Below the pieces are notes generated by a model. It was given only the letters and a program-made list of their open reading frames with translations. It was not told the origin of the DNA and did no database searches. Positions 36,608 through 43,590 of a DNA stretch of 43,590 nt are shown piece by piece. The stretch spans positions 1-43,590 of the forward strand of contig NZ_LLXU01000100.1 in the NCBI RefSeq assembly GCF_001431645.1, given 5' to 3'. A program made the translations under genes and the position numbers. Within the stretch, counting starts at the first letter, position 1. Every line of letters begins with the position of its first letter. This stretch comes from Stenotrophomonas panacihumi (GTDB lineage Bacteria; Pseudomonadota; Gammaproteobacteria; Xanthomonadales; Xanthomonadaceae).

Positions 36608-36636
36608 TTGCGTTCACCCGCGGCGGCCCCTAGACT
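36608..36636 (+). promoter_or_regulatory. tRNA-Gly promoter
   Basis: TTGCGT (36608-36613) and TAGACT (36631-36636) are separated by exactly 17 bases, placing the transcription start near 36643, about eight bases before the tRNA. Confidence 0.65.
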
Positions 36637-36650
36637 TGCGCCAACGCCGC

Positions 36651-36724
36651 GCGGGCGTAGCTCAATGGTAGAGCTGTAGCTTCCCAAGCTACTGACGTGG
36701 GTTCGATTCCCATCGCCCGCTCCA
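36651..36724 (+). tRNA. tRNA-Gly (anticodon CCC)
   Basis: The 74-base sequence folds as a full cloverleaf. The acceptor stem GCGGGCG pairs with CGCCCGC, the D arm is GCTC-AATGGTA-GAGC, and the anticodon arm is GTAGC-TTCCCAA-GCTAC with anticodon CCC at 36683-36685. The T arm carries TTCGATT, and the discriminator U and CCA (36722-36724) are genome-encoded. It decodes GGG. Confidence 0.97.
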
Positions 36725-36807
36725 TCTTCCAGGCCGCGAGATGCGCCTGAGGCTTCACTTCACCGGGCCGGGCAAGATGCGTCCGGCCTGCTCCGCGACC
36801 GGCCGCG

Positions 36808-37728
36808 ATGAAGCTCGCCATCCTTTCCCGCAACAGCAAGTTGTACTCCACCCGACGCCTGGTGGAAGCCGCGCGCGAGCGCGGGCACACCGTGCGCATC
36901 CTCGACCCGCTGCGCTGCTACATGCGCATCGCCGCCGGGCAGTTTTCCATGCACTACAAGGGCCGGGCGATCACCGGATTCGATGCGGTGATCCCGCGCA
37001 TCGGCGCCTCGGTCACCCGTTACGGCACGGCCGTGCTGCGCCAGTTCGAGATGATGGGCACCTACACGCCCAACCCCTCCGACGCGATCCTGCGCGGGCG
37101 CGACAAGCTGCGCGCGCACCAGCTGCTGGCGGCGCAGGGCATCGACATGCCGATCACCGTGTTCGGCGACAACCCCGACGACACCCAGGACCTGCTCTCC
37201 ATGCTCGGCCCGCCGCCGCACGTGGTGAAGCTCAACGAGGGCGCCCAGGGCACCGGCGTGATCCTCACCGAGAAGGCGAGCGCGTCGCGCGGGGTGGTCG
37301 AGGCGTTGCGTGGGCTGTATGCCAATTTCCTCGTCCAGGAGTTCATCGGCGAGGCCGAGGGCGCGGACCTGCGCTGCTTCGTGGTCGGTGACCAGGTCGT
37401 GGCGGCCATGCGCCGACAGGCGGCCGAGGGCGACTTCCGCTCCAACCTGCACTTGGGCGGCAGCGCCGCCGCCGCCGTGGCCACCGAGCAGGAGCGCGAC
37501 GTCGCGGTGCGTTCGGCCCGCGCGCTGGGGCTGGAAGTGGCGGGCGTGGACCTGATCCGTTCCAAACGGGGCCCGCTGGTGCTGGAGGTCAATTCGACCC
37601 CCGGCCTGGAGGGGGTCGAGGCGGTCTGCGGGGTGGACGTGGCGGGGGCGGTGCTGGCCCGGGTCGAGGCGGCGGTGGCCGCTGGCGGGGCCAAGCCGGC
37701 CCGATCGCGTCGCCGGGCAACTTCTTGA
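36808..37728 (+). CDS. rimK: RimK-family alpha-L-glutamate ligase (ATP-grasp)
   Basis: Adds glutamate residues to the C-terminus of ribosomal protein S6 in enteric bacteria, and can make poly-glutamate. The protein is 306 aa (E. coli 300). It begins [27 protein letters not shown] and contains the RimK signatures [26 protein letters not shown] and [17 protein letters not shown]. The ATP-grasp core is [61 protein letters not shown] and [14 protein letters not shown], where Glu and Asn bind magnesium. A short Arg-rich tail ends it. It follows the tRNA by 83 bases and may share its transcript, though that is unproven. Confidence 0.93.
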   Translation: MKLAILSRNSKLYSTRRLVEAARERGHTVRILDPLRCYMRIAAGQFSMHYKGRAITGFDAVIPRIGASVTRYGTAVLRQFEMMGTYTPNPSDAILRGRDKLRAHQLLAAQGIDMPITVFGDNPDDTQDLLSMLGPPPHVVKLNEGAQGTGVILTEKASASRGVVEALRGLYANFLVQEFIGEAEGADLRCFVVGDQVVAAMRRQAAEGDFRSNLHLGGSAAAAVATEQERDVAVRSARALGLEVAGVDLIRSKRGPLVLEVNSTPGLEGVEAVCGVDVAGAVLARVEAAVAAGGAKPARSRRRATS

Positions 37729-37768
37729 TAAAAATTTAACGGCTGTTTAATTGGTCGGGGGCTAGCCT

Positions 37769-37851
37769 CTACCAGACCGCAGCTCTGCCCTCGCAGGAAA
37801 CGGTGAATCGGGATGTTTCGGCCCAGGCGCGGCCAGCGCCTGGGCCTTTTT
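37769..37851 (+). ncRNA. Candidate small RNA or rimK 3' leader ending at a strong terminator
   Basis: Between rimK and the next gene lies an AT-rich segment (37728-37752), a -10-like TAGCCT at 37763-37768, about 50 bases with no open frame, and a strong terminator (37820-37851). The roughly 75-base product would contain two GGA motifs (in GCAGGAAAC and TCGGGATG). No good -35 is seen 17 bases before TAGCCT, so an alternative is that this is simply the rimK 3' untranslated region. Confidence 0.35.
37820..37851 (+). terminator. Strong rho-independent terminator
   Basis: GGCCCAGGCGC (37820-37830) pairs perfectly with GCGCCTGGGCC (37836-37846) around GGCCA, followed by TTTTT. It ends transcription 92 bases after the rimK stop. 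Confidence 0.93.
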
Positions 37852-37948
37852 GTTGCCCGAAGCCCGCGCGGGCTACCCGGGAGGGCGCGATTTACCCGGT
37901 CAGGGCCATGGATTACAGTCGGTTTTCCTCACTATGGATGGTTGCCTC

Positions 37949-38446
37949 ATGAAACGGTTCGTCAGCGTGTTGTTGGTCTCTTCCCTTGCCCTGGCCGCCA
38001 GCGCGTTCGCCGCGCCGGCCGAGGCGCCGCTGAACCTGCACAACTCCCCCGACGTCGTCGCCAAGCAGCTGCAGAAAATCAACACGCAGATGGCCGATGG
38101 CGAGACCTATGCGGAAATTTCGGTCGAAAACCGCAGCAAGGTGCGCGAGGCGCTGGGCCGGATCACTGGCGCGCTGGAAGCCTCCGGCGGCCGCCCGCTG
38201 ACGCCGGAAGCCGAGACCCAGGCCTTCAACGACCAGGAAATCGTCAACACGCTGCTGACCGGCGCCAAGGAAGACAGCCGCGTGGTCTGCGAGCGCGAGC
38301 GCCAGATGGGCTCCAACCGCATCACCTCCAAGTGCATGACCGTGGCCGAGCGCCGTCGCCTGCGCGAGCAGGGTGAGCGCGCCACGCGCGACCTGTCGCA
38401 GCGGCAGCTGCAGTACGACCCGCGCAACGGCGGCAGCGGCCGGTAA
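37949..38446 (+). CDS. Small secreted protein of unknown function with a Cys-x14-Cys motif
   Basis: A 165-aa protein with a clear signal peptide (MKRFVSVLLVSSLALAASAFA, 1-21) and so probably periplasmic. No enzyme motif is visible. Charged, helix-prone sequence (SPDVVAKQLQKINTQMADG, NRSKVREALGRI) fills the middle. Near the end, VVCERERQMGSNRITSKCMTVAERRRLREQGERA places Cys114 and Cys129 around a GSNRI centre. This resembles a motif (Cys...GSRI...Cys) I have seen in small exported proteobacterial proteins; it could hold a disulfide or metal. An ATG at 37934 in frame would add five residues. It stands alone after a strong terminator, upstream of the two-component genes. Confidence 0.82.
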   Translation: MKRFVSVLLVSSLALAASAFAAPAEAPLNLHNSPDVVAKQLQKINTQMADGETYAEISVENRSKVREALGRITGALEASGGRPLTPEAETQAFNDQEIVNTLLTGAKEDSRVVCERERQMGSNRITSKCMTVAERRRLREQGERATRDLSQRQLQYDPRNGGSGR

Positions 38447-38659
38447 GGAAGCATCAGGCCGGTCCGCCACGGCGGCCGGCCACGAGGCATCAGAGGCAAC
38501 TTTTCGTCGCCGGTCGGGTCTGACCTCTCGACGATCGGCGTGCCGTCAACAGGATCTTGACGAGTGCCCGGGATGATAGCCGTCTCATCCGCCGGCGCGG
38601 CGGGCCTTCCGCGGCCACGCAGTGCGACGCAACCGCAAGAACCGTAAAGGAACCACCAA

Positions 38660-39337
38660 GTGCGAATTCTGGTAATCGAAGACAACAGCGACATCGCCGC
38701 CAACCTGGGTGACTACCTGGAAGACCGTGGCCACACCGTGGATTTCGCCGCCGATGGCGTCACCGGCCTGCACCTGGCGGTGGTCCACGACTTCGACGCC
38801 ATCGTGCTCGACCTCAACCTGCCCGGCATGGACGGCATCGAGGTCTGCCGCAAGCTGCGCAACGAAGCGCGCAAGCAGACGCCGGTGCTGATGCTCACCG
38901 CGCGCGATTCGCTGGACAACAAGCTGGCCGGTTTCGATTCCGGCGCCGACGACTACCTGATCAAGCCGTTCGCGCTGCAGGAAGTGGAGGTGCGCCTCAA
39001 CGCGCTCTCGCGCCGCGGCAAGGGCGTGCATACCCGCGTGCTGGAAACCGGCGACCTGGAATACAACCTGGACACCCTCGAAGTGCGCCGCCGCGGCAAG
39101 CTGCTGCAGCTCAACCCGACCGCGCTGAAGATCCTGCAGGCGCTGATGGAGGCTTCCCCGGCGGTGGTCACCCGCCAGGAACTGGAAACCCGCGTCTGGG
39201 GCGAGGAGCTGCCTGATTCGGATTCGCTGCGCGTGCATATCCATGGCCTGCGCGCGGTGGTCGACAAGCCGTTCGACGTGCCGCTGATCCAGACCCGCCA
39301 TGGCATCGGTTACCGGATCGCCTCACCCGATGCCTGA
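38660..39337 (+). CDS. OmpR-family response regulator (ColR/VgrR-like)
   Basis: DNA-binding response regulator of 225 aa. The receiver has the acidic pair Glu7/Asp8, phosphorylation site Asp51 in IVLDLNLPGMDG, Thr80 in MLTARD and Lys102 in YLIKPF. The winged-helix domain (about 125-222) has LNPTALKILQALMEASPAVVTRQELETRVWG and the recognition and wing region SLRVHIHGLRAVVDKPF...IQTRHGIGYRI. The GTG start at 38660 has AAAGGAA seven bases upstream. It overlaps the kinase gene by eight bases. Sequence feel and the neighbouring coaE-pilD-pilC order resemble ColR/VgrR of Xanthomonas and Xylella, which governs envelope and metal-stress responses; that assignment is inference. Confidence 0.92.
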   Translation: MRILVIEDNSDIAANLGDYLEDRGHTVDFAADGVTGLHLAVVHDFDAIVLDLNLPGMDGIEVCRKLRNEARKQTPVLMLTARDSLDNKLAGFDSGADDYLIKPFALQEVEVRLNALSRRGKGVHTRVLETGDLEYNLDTLEVRRRGKLLQLNPTALKILQALMEASPAVVTRQELETRVWGEELPDSDSLRVHIHGLRAVVDKPFDVPLIQTRHGIGYRIASPDA

Positions 39338-40718
39338 GCGCGGTAGCGCCGCCCGGCCCGCGCAGAAGCGCGGGCTGTACCGCAGGCGGCTGCGGAGTCG
39401 AATCATCCTGTCCTTCGTGCTGTTGGGCTTCTGCCTGACCAGCCTGTTCGCGTTCGCCACCAAGTGGACGCGCGCGCGCGTGGAGAACCAGCTCGTCGAA
39501 GACGTGATGGAGCGGAACATCGACGAGTATGTCCGCCGCTTCTACGCAGACCCCAGCCACAACCCGCCGGTGCCGATCGACCAGATCCGTGGCTGGGTGT
39601 ATTCGCGCGACCGGCTGGACCGGCTCTACCAGGAACACCCGGACTGGGTGGACCTCAAGCCGGGCGTGTACCGCATCGTCAGCGGCGTGGACGAGGAGGG
39701 CAGGCCGTTCGCCTACCGCCTGGCCGTACGCAAGACCGACGAGGCCTGGTTCTTCCTGGCCTATGACATGACCCAGGCCCAGCGCGGCGAGGTGCAGCTC
39801 AACCGCACGCTGCTGATCTCGGTACTGGTGTTCAGCCTGCTCTCGCTGGTGCTGGGTTGGTGGTCGGCCTCGAAGGTGATGCGGCCGGTGTCCGACCTGG
39901 CCGCGCGCCTGCGCGCCTACCGCGGCGGCACCAGCGAGCCCAAGCCGCTGGCGCCGTACTTCACCGACGACGAGGTCGGCCAGCTGGCCGGCGCGCTGGA
40001 CGACTATTCCAACCGGCTGACCGAGGTGGTGCAGCGCGACCGCGAGTTCAATGCGGACGTCAGCCACGAGCTGCGCACGCCGCTGGCGGTGATCCGCGGC
40101 GCGACCGAATTGCTGCTGACGCGCCCGAATCTCGATGACAAGGTGCTGCAGCGCCTGCAGCGCATCCAGCGTGCCGAGCAGCAGTGCAGCGATCTCATCG
40201 GCGCGCTGTTGCTGCTTTCGCGCAACGAGCGCGGGCAGGGCAGCAGCAACGTCGCCAAGGTCGCCGAGCAGCTGCTCGAGGCGCATCGCGCGCAGCTGGG
40301 TGGCAAGCCGCTGGAGCTCGTGCTGGAAGGGGTCAGCGACCTGGTGATCGACGCGCCGGAGTCGGCGTTGTCGGTGGCGCTGGGCAACCTGATCGGCAAT
40401 GCGGTGAAGTACACGCAGGAAGGGCAGGTGCGGGTGATCGTCCACGAGGACGCGGTCGAAGTGGCTGATACTGGCCCGGGCCTCAGCCAGGAAGACGCCG
40501 CCAAGCTGTTCCAGCGTGGCTACCGCGGCACGCATGCGGGCCATTCGCAGGGCGGCGGCATCGGCCTTTCGATCGTGAGCCGGCTGTGCGACCTGTACGG
40601 CTGGCGGGTGGGCGTGCGCCCGGGCGAGACGCGGGGCGTGGTCGCCACCCTGTATTTCAGCGGGGAGGGCGTGCCCGCGCTGGAGCCGCCGCGCGAGGAA
40701 CCGCCGGCCGCCTCCTGA
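39330..40718 (+). CDS. Sensor histidine kinase (ColS/VgrS-like)
   Basis: Membrane sensor kinase of 462 aa. Transmembrane helix 1 (about 24-44) and helix 2 (about 160-178) enclose a periplasmic sensor of about 115 residues, followed by a HAMP-like linker (about 180-235). The HisKA phosphoacceptor is His246 in ADVSHELRTPLAVIRGA. The ATPase boxes are NLIGNAVKYTQ (N), VADTGPGLSQ (G1) and GGGIGLSIV (G2). The ATG at 39330 overlaps the regulator's stop by eight bases. Unlike described ColS/VgrS sensors, no ExxE metal motif is present in the periplasmic loop. It ends four bases before the stop of convergent coaE. Confidence 0.92.
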   Translation: MPERGSAARPAQKRGLYRRRLRSRIILSFVLLGFCLTSLFAFATKWTRARVENQLVEDVMERNIDEYVRRFYADPSHNPPVPIDQIRGWVYSRDRLDRLYQEHPDWVDLKPGVYRIVSGVDEEGRPFAYRLAVRKTDEAWFFLAYDMTQAQRGEVQLNRTLLISVLVFSLLSLVLGWWSASKVMRPVSDLAARLRAYRGGTSEPKPLAPYFTDDEVGQLAGALDDYSNRLTEVVQRDREFNADVSHELRTPLAVIRGATELLLTRPNLDDKVLQRLQRIQRAEQQCSDLIGALLLLSRNERGQGSSNVAKVAEQLLEAHRAQLGGKPLELVLEGVSDLVIDAPESALSVALGNLIGNAVKYTQEGQVRVIVHEDAVEVADTGPGLSQEDAAKLFQRGYRGTHAGHSQGGGIGLSIVSRLCDLYGWRVGVRPGETRGVVATLYFSGEGVPALEPPREEPPAAS

Positions 40719-40722
40719 AGGC

Positions 40723-41334
40723 TCAGCCTGCCTGGCTCAATGCCAGGTATTGCGCGGCCAGTTCGCGTGCCCGCGCCTGCAGGTGGGCCGGGTTGCCATC
40801 ATTGACGACGACATCGTCGGCCAGCGCCAGCCGCTGCTCGCGGCGGGCCTGCGCGGCGATCATGCGGTCGGCCAGGGCGGCGTCGATGCCGTCGCGGGCC
40901 ATCAGGCGTTCGCGCTGCAGGGATACCGGTGCGTCGACCACCAGGACGCGGTCCAGCCACGGATAGACCCGGCGCCCGCCGGCTTCGGTGAGCAGCGGGA
41001 TGGCCGCGATGGCGTAGGGGCCGGGGGCCGCATCGCACTGCGCCCGCAGGCGCTCGCGGATGGCGGGGTGGGTGATGGCCTCCAGGGCCAGCCGCAGTTC
41101 CTCGTCGGCGAAGACCAACTCGCGCAGGGCGCGCCGGTCGAGCGTGCCGTCGGGCTGCAGCAGGTGCTGGCCGAAACGCTCGGCGATGCGCGACAGCACC
41201 GGGCCGGGCGCGACCACTTCGCGGGCAACGACATCGGCGTCCACCACGGTGACGCCCAGGGATTCGAACTCGCGCCCGAGCGCGCTCTTGCCGGAGGCGA
41301 TGCCCCCGGTCAGCCCGATGACGTAACCGCTCAT
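40723..41334 (-). CDS. coaE: Dephospho-CoA kinase
   Basis: Phosphorylates the 3'-hydroxyl of dephospho-CoA with ATP, the last step of coenzyme A synthesis. The protein is 203 aa. P-loop GLTGGIASGKSALG (7-20) is followed by the substrate motif VTVVDADVVAREVV, the LID/CoA region and RLMARDGIDAALADRMIAAQ with NDG near the end. It lies 16 bases after pilD on the same strand, as in many gammaproteobacteria, where pilB/pilC/pilD and coaE are linked. Confidence 0.95.
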   Translation of the reverse strand: MSGYVIGLTGGIASGKSALGREFESLGVTVVDADVVAREVVAPGPVLSRIAERFGQHLLQPDGTLDRRALRELVFADEELRLALEAITHPAIRERLRAQCDAAPGPYAIAAIPLLTEAGGRRVYPWLDRVLVVDAPVSLQRERLMARDGIDAALADRMIAAQARREQRLALADDVVVNDGNPAHLQARARELAAQYLALSQAG

Positions 41335-41350
41335 GGCCTCGCCCGGCGGT

Positions 41351-42214
41351 TCAGCCGAGGCCGGCGTACTGCTTGTAGCCGGTGATGATCGAATTGCCCC
41401 AGAAGAACACGATCCAGCCGGCGATGGCCAGGTAGGGGCCGAACGGAATGGGCGTGGCCCGATCGCGGCCCTTGGCGGCCAGCCAGATCGAACCGATGAT
41501 CGCCCCGACCAGCGAGGAGATCAGGATGATCGGCAGGATGCCATTGAGGCCGCACCAGGCGCCGAGCGCGGCCAGCAGCTTGAAGTCGCCATGGCCCATG
41601 CCCTCCTTGCCGGTGAGCTGCTTGAACAGCCACCACACCGCCCAGAGCGAGAAATAGCCCACCGCCGCGCCCAGCAGGGCGGGCTTGGCATGCATGTAGA
41701 GATTGTCCATCGAGCCGATCAGGCCCAGCCACATGAGGGGCAGGGTGAGCTGGTCCGGCAGCAGGCGCGTGCGCAGGTCGATGCCGGACAGCGCCACCAG
41801 GAAGCAGCTCAGCACGATCGCGCCGAAGCCCTGCCAGCCGAAGCCGAAGCGCCACACGCTGGCCACGACCAGCAGCGAGGTCAGCAGTTCGACCAGCGGG
41901 TACTGGATGGAGATGGGCGTATGGCAGTGCCGGCACTTGCCGCGCAGGGCCAGCCAGCTGAACACCGGGATGTTCTCGTACCAGGACAGCTTGTGCTTGC
42001 AGTGCGGGCAGTGCGAGGGCTCGACCACGATGCCCGGCGGTGGCGGCTCGTAGATGTCCGGTTCGCCGAGGATCTCGCGCGCATCGCGCTTCCACTGCCA
42101 CTCCATGCGCTTGGGCAGGCGCAGGATCACTACGTTGAGGAAACTGCCCAGCAGCAGTCCCAGGCCGGCCGCGGCGGGGAAGCCGAGGCCGGGGTGCTGG
42201 TCGAGAAATGCCAT
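41351..42214 (-). CDS. pilD: Type IV prepilin peptidase / N-methyltransferase
   Basis: Inner-membrane aspartic protease that cleaves the leader of type IV prepilins and type II pseudopilins and N-methylates the new N-terminus. The protein is 287 aa. The N-terminal cytoplasmic domain has two zinc-binding pairs, Cys69/Cys72 in HCPHC and Cys94/Cys97 in CRHC. The catalytic aspartates are Asp146 in SGIDLRTRLLPD and Asp210 in GMGHGDFKLLAALGAW. About seven or eight hydrophobic helices are visible. The gene starts six bases after the pilC stop, so the two are co-translated or tightly linked. Its other clients (for example type II secretion) would lie elsewhere. Confidence 0.95.
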   Translation of the reverse strand: MAFLDQHPGLGFPAAAGLGLLLGSFLNVVILRLPKRMEWQWKRDAREILGEPDIYEPPPPGIVVEPSHCPHCKHKLSWYENIPVFSWLALRGKCRHCHTPISIQYPLVELLTSLLVVASVWRFGFGWQGFGAIVLSCFLVALSGIDLRTRLLPDQLTLPLMWLGLIGSMDNLYMHAKPALLGAAVGYFSLWAVWWLFKQLTGKEGMGHGDFKLLAALGAWCGLNGILPIILISSLVGAIIGSIWLAAKGRDRATPIPFGPYLAIAGWIVFFWGNSIITGYKQYAGLG

Positions 42215-42220
42215 GTGTTG

Positions 42221-43477
42221 TTAGACCACTGCCGCCAGTTTGAAGATGGGCAGGTACATGCCGATGACCATGCTGCCCACGATGGTGCCGATGAAGATCA
42301 TGATCATAGGCTCCAGCAGGCTGCTCAGGGCGTCAACCGCATTGTTGACCTCCTGCTCGTAGTACTCCGCAACCTTGAACAGCATCGCATCGAGTGCACC
42401 GGCTTCTTCGCCGATGGCGGTCATCTGGACCACCATGTGCGGGAACAGGTTGACCTGCTTCATCGCCATGTTGACCGGGTAGCCGACCGACACGTCGTCG
42501 CGCATGCGCAGGACGGCTTTCTCGTACACGGAGTTGCCGGTCGCGCCTGCCACGATGCCCAGGGCTTCGACGAGTGGCACGCCCGCGCGGAATGTCACGG
42601 CCGTGGTACGCGAGAAGCGGGCGATCGAGCTGTTGTTCATGATCTGGCCGATGACCGGCACCTTGAGGATCAATCGGTCCAGACCATGCTGCATGCTGGG
42701 AGATCGCTTGTAGGCATACAGGATGCCGAAGCCACTTCCGACCACGATGAGAAGCATCAGCCACCACCAGGACACCATGAATCTGGAAAGATTCACGATG
42801 ATCTGGGTGAAGGCAGGCAGCTCGGCGCCGAAGTTCTTGAACACCGACTCGAACTGCGGCACCACGAAGATGAGCAGGATTGCGCTGACGATGATCGCCA
42901 CCGCGATGACCATGGCCGGGTAGAACAGGGCCTTCTTGATCTTGCCCTTGAGCGCTTCGATGTTCTCTTTATAAGTGGCGACGGTATCGAGCACCGTCTC
43001 GAGCACACCGGCACCTTCACCCGCGCGGACGAGGTTGCGATAGAGCTCGTCGAACTGCACGGGGTGCTTGCTGATTGCCTCGTAGAGCGAGGAGCCGCCC
43101 TCGATATCCGTGCGGATATCGGTGACCATTTTCTTCATGCGCGGGTTCTTGTGCCCGCTGCCGATGATCTCCAGGGCGCCCACGATCGGCACGCCCGACT
43201 TCATCATCGTCGCCATCTGACGGCTGAAGAAGGCGATGTCCTTGGCGCTGATGGTCTTGCCGGCACTGCCGAACAGCGGCTTGGGCTTGGGCTTGACCAC
43301 GCTGGGCGTGATCCCCTGCTTGCGGAGTTCGGCACGAAGGAAGTTGGCGTTCTTTGCCGCCTGCTCCCCCTTCATCTTCACGCCGCGCTTGTCTGTTCCC
43401 TCCCAGACGAACGGCAGCATCTGACTGGTATTTCGGTCGACCGGTGCTTTCTTGATGGCGCTACGCGCTACGGACAT
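42221..43477 (-). CDS. pilC: Type IV pilus inner-membrane platform protein
   Basis: Polytopic platform on which the pilus motor ATPases assemble and retract pilin; 418 aa. It has two T2SSF domains. The first follows ISAKDIAFFSRQMATMMKSGVPIVGALEIIG (about 80-110) and ends in a transmembrane helix (FYPAMVIAVAIIVSAILLIFVV). The second has RFSRTTAVTFRAGVPLVEALGIVAGATGN and ends in the C-terminal helix MIMIFIGTIVGSMVIGMYLPIFKLAAVV. The N-terminal cytoplasmic region is PFVWEGTDKRGVKMKGEQ. The ATG at 43477 has AGGGGAAA nine bases upstream; the in-frame ATG at 43564 is rejected. The 113 bases from 43478 to the window end hold its ribosome binding site and no other gene. Confidence 0.96.
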   Translation of the reverse strand: MSVARSAIKKAPVDRNTSQMLPFVWEGTDKRGVKMKGEQAAKNANFLRAELRKQGITPSVVKPKPKPLFGSAGKTISAKDIAFFSRQMATMMKSGVPIVGALEIIGSGHKNPRMKKMVTDIRTDIEGGSSLYEAISKHPVQFDELYRNLVRAGEGAGVLETVLDTVATYKENIEALKGKIKKALFYPAMVIAVAIIVSAILLIFVVPQFESVFKNFGAELPAFTQIIVNLSRFMVSWWWLMLLIVVGSGFGILYAYKRSPSMQHGLDRLILKVPVIGQIMNNSSIARFSRTTAVTFRAGVPLVEALGIVAGATGNSVYEKAVLRMRDDVSVGYPVNMAMKQVNLFPHMVVQMTAIGEEAGALDAMLFKVAEYYEQEVNNAVDALSSLLEPMIMIFIGTIVGSMVIGMYLPIFKLAAVV

Positions 43478-43590
43478 GTCGTTTCCCCTACCGACCATCC
43501 CCAGGCCGGAGTATCGCCGCATGGTAACGGGTTCCGTGGGGCGATGACACGGGGGAGCGGGCAACCGTGCCGGGGGTCACGCTATCGGCG

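Noticed and set aside
34603..36687. 694-aa minus-strand frame opposite the esterase
   Set aside because: Mirror of the autotransporter gene; low-complexity and overlapping the tRNA.
36630..36899. 89-aa open frame on the minus strand (contains MGIEPTSVAWEATALPLSYARA)
   Set aside because: It is the antisense of the tRNA-Gly gene. Peptides of this MGIEPT type are well-known false predictions over tRNAs.
38447..38659. Promoter from TTGACG at 38557 for the two-component genes
   Set aside because: A good -35 match but no acceptable -10 at 16-18 bases; GATAGC is only 12 bases away. The 213-base gap shows no other gene.
1..43590. CRISPR arrays, prophage, transposons, biosynthetic or defence clusters
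   Set aside because: No regular direct-repeat arrays, integrases, transposases, phage structural genes or known defence proteins were seen on either strand.

Overview
This window is high-GC, gene-dense chromosome of a gammaproteobacterium, most likely in the Xanthomonadaceae/Lysobacteraceae (Lysobacter, Luteimonas, Pseudoxanthomonas or a close relative). That placement is inferred from several things seen here: a fused CysN-CysC, the order pilC-pilD-coaE next to a ColR/ColS-like two-component pair, a class I aldolase directly after pyruvate kinase, an EstA-type autotransporter esterase, and palindromic intergenic repeats. It is core or near-core genome. I see no phage, transposase, CRISPR array, toxin-antitoxin pair or defence island.

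Layout. (1) 1-2915: glycolysis, pyk then fba, each with its own regulatory hairpins and a strong terminator after fba. A macro-domain deacetylase follows on the other strand. (2) 3700-17740: the sulfate assimilation locus in two halves. The first half is cysK-cysG (-) diverging from the regulator cysB (+). The second half is cysH-cysI-cysJ (-) diverging from cysD-cysNC (+). Together they encode ATP sulfurylase, APS kinase, PAPS reductase, sulfite reductase, siroheme synthase and O-acetylserine sulfhydrylase. Between the halves lie a Met/His-rich DUF2946 protein and an OprC-type copper TonB-dependent receptor, then a 359-bp intergenic stretch made largely of palindromic repeats. (3) 17850-25190: an RND efflux pair (lipoprotein adaptor plus pump), a GNAT acetyltransferase, an AGCS amino acid:Na+ symporter and a SPOUT RNA methyltransferase. 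(4) 25213-30333, all minus strand: a GH97 glycosidase, an M28 peptidase, MscL, an FAH-family hydrolase and a small membrane protein. (5) A Rieske protein (+) faces a thiS-thiG-trmB-SLC13 permease gene string (-). (6) 34729-38446: an autotransporter esterase, tRNA-Gly(CCC), rimK, a possible small RNA ending at a strong terminator, and a small secreted protein of unknown function. (7) 38660-end: a ColR/ColS-like two-component system converging on coaE-pilD-pilC, the tail of a type IV pilus cluster.

How the genes work together: the cys genes form a complete sulfate-to-cysteine route. The PAPS-type CysH (no iron-sulfur cysteines) fits the presence of an APS kinase domain, and CysG supplies siroheme for CysI. 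CysB probably controls the divergent promoters, where G(G/C)TTAT elements recur.

I did not find a convincing undescribed system. The observations most worth a second look are the long palindromic repeat after oprC with a related copy at the window's left edge, the candidate small RNA after rimK, the shared elements in the two divergent cys promoters, the ten-base phased repeats before the RND operon, and the lack of an ExxE iron motif in the ColS-like sensor.
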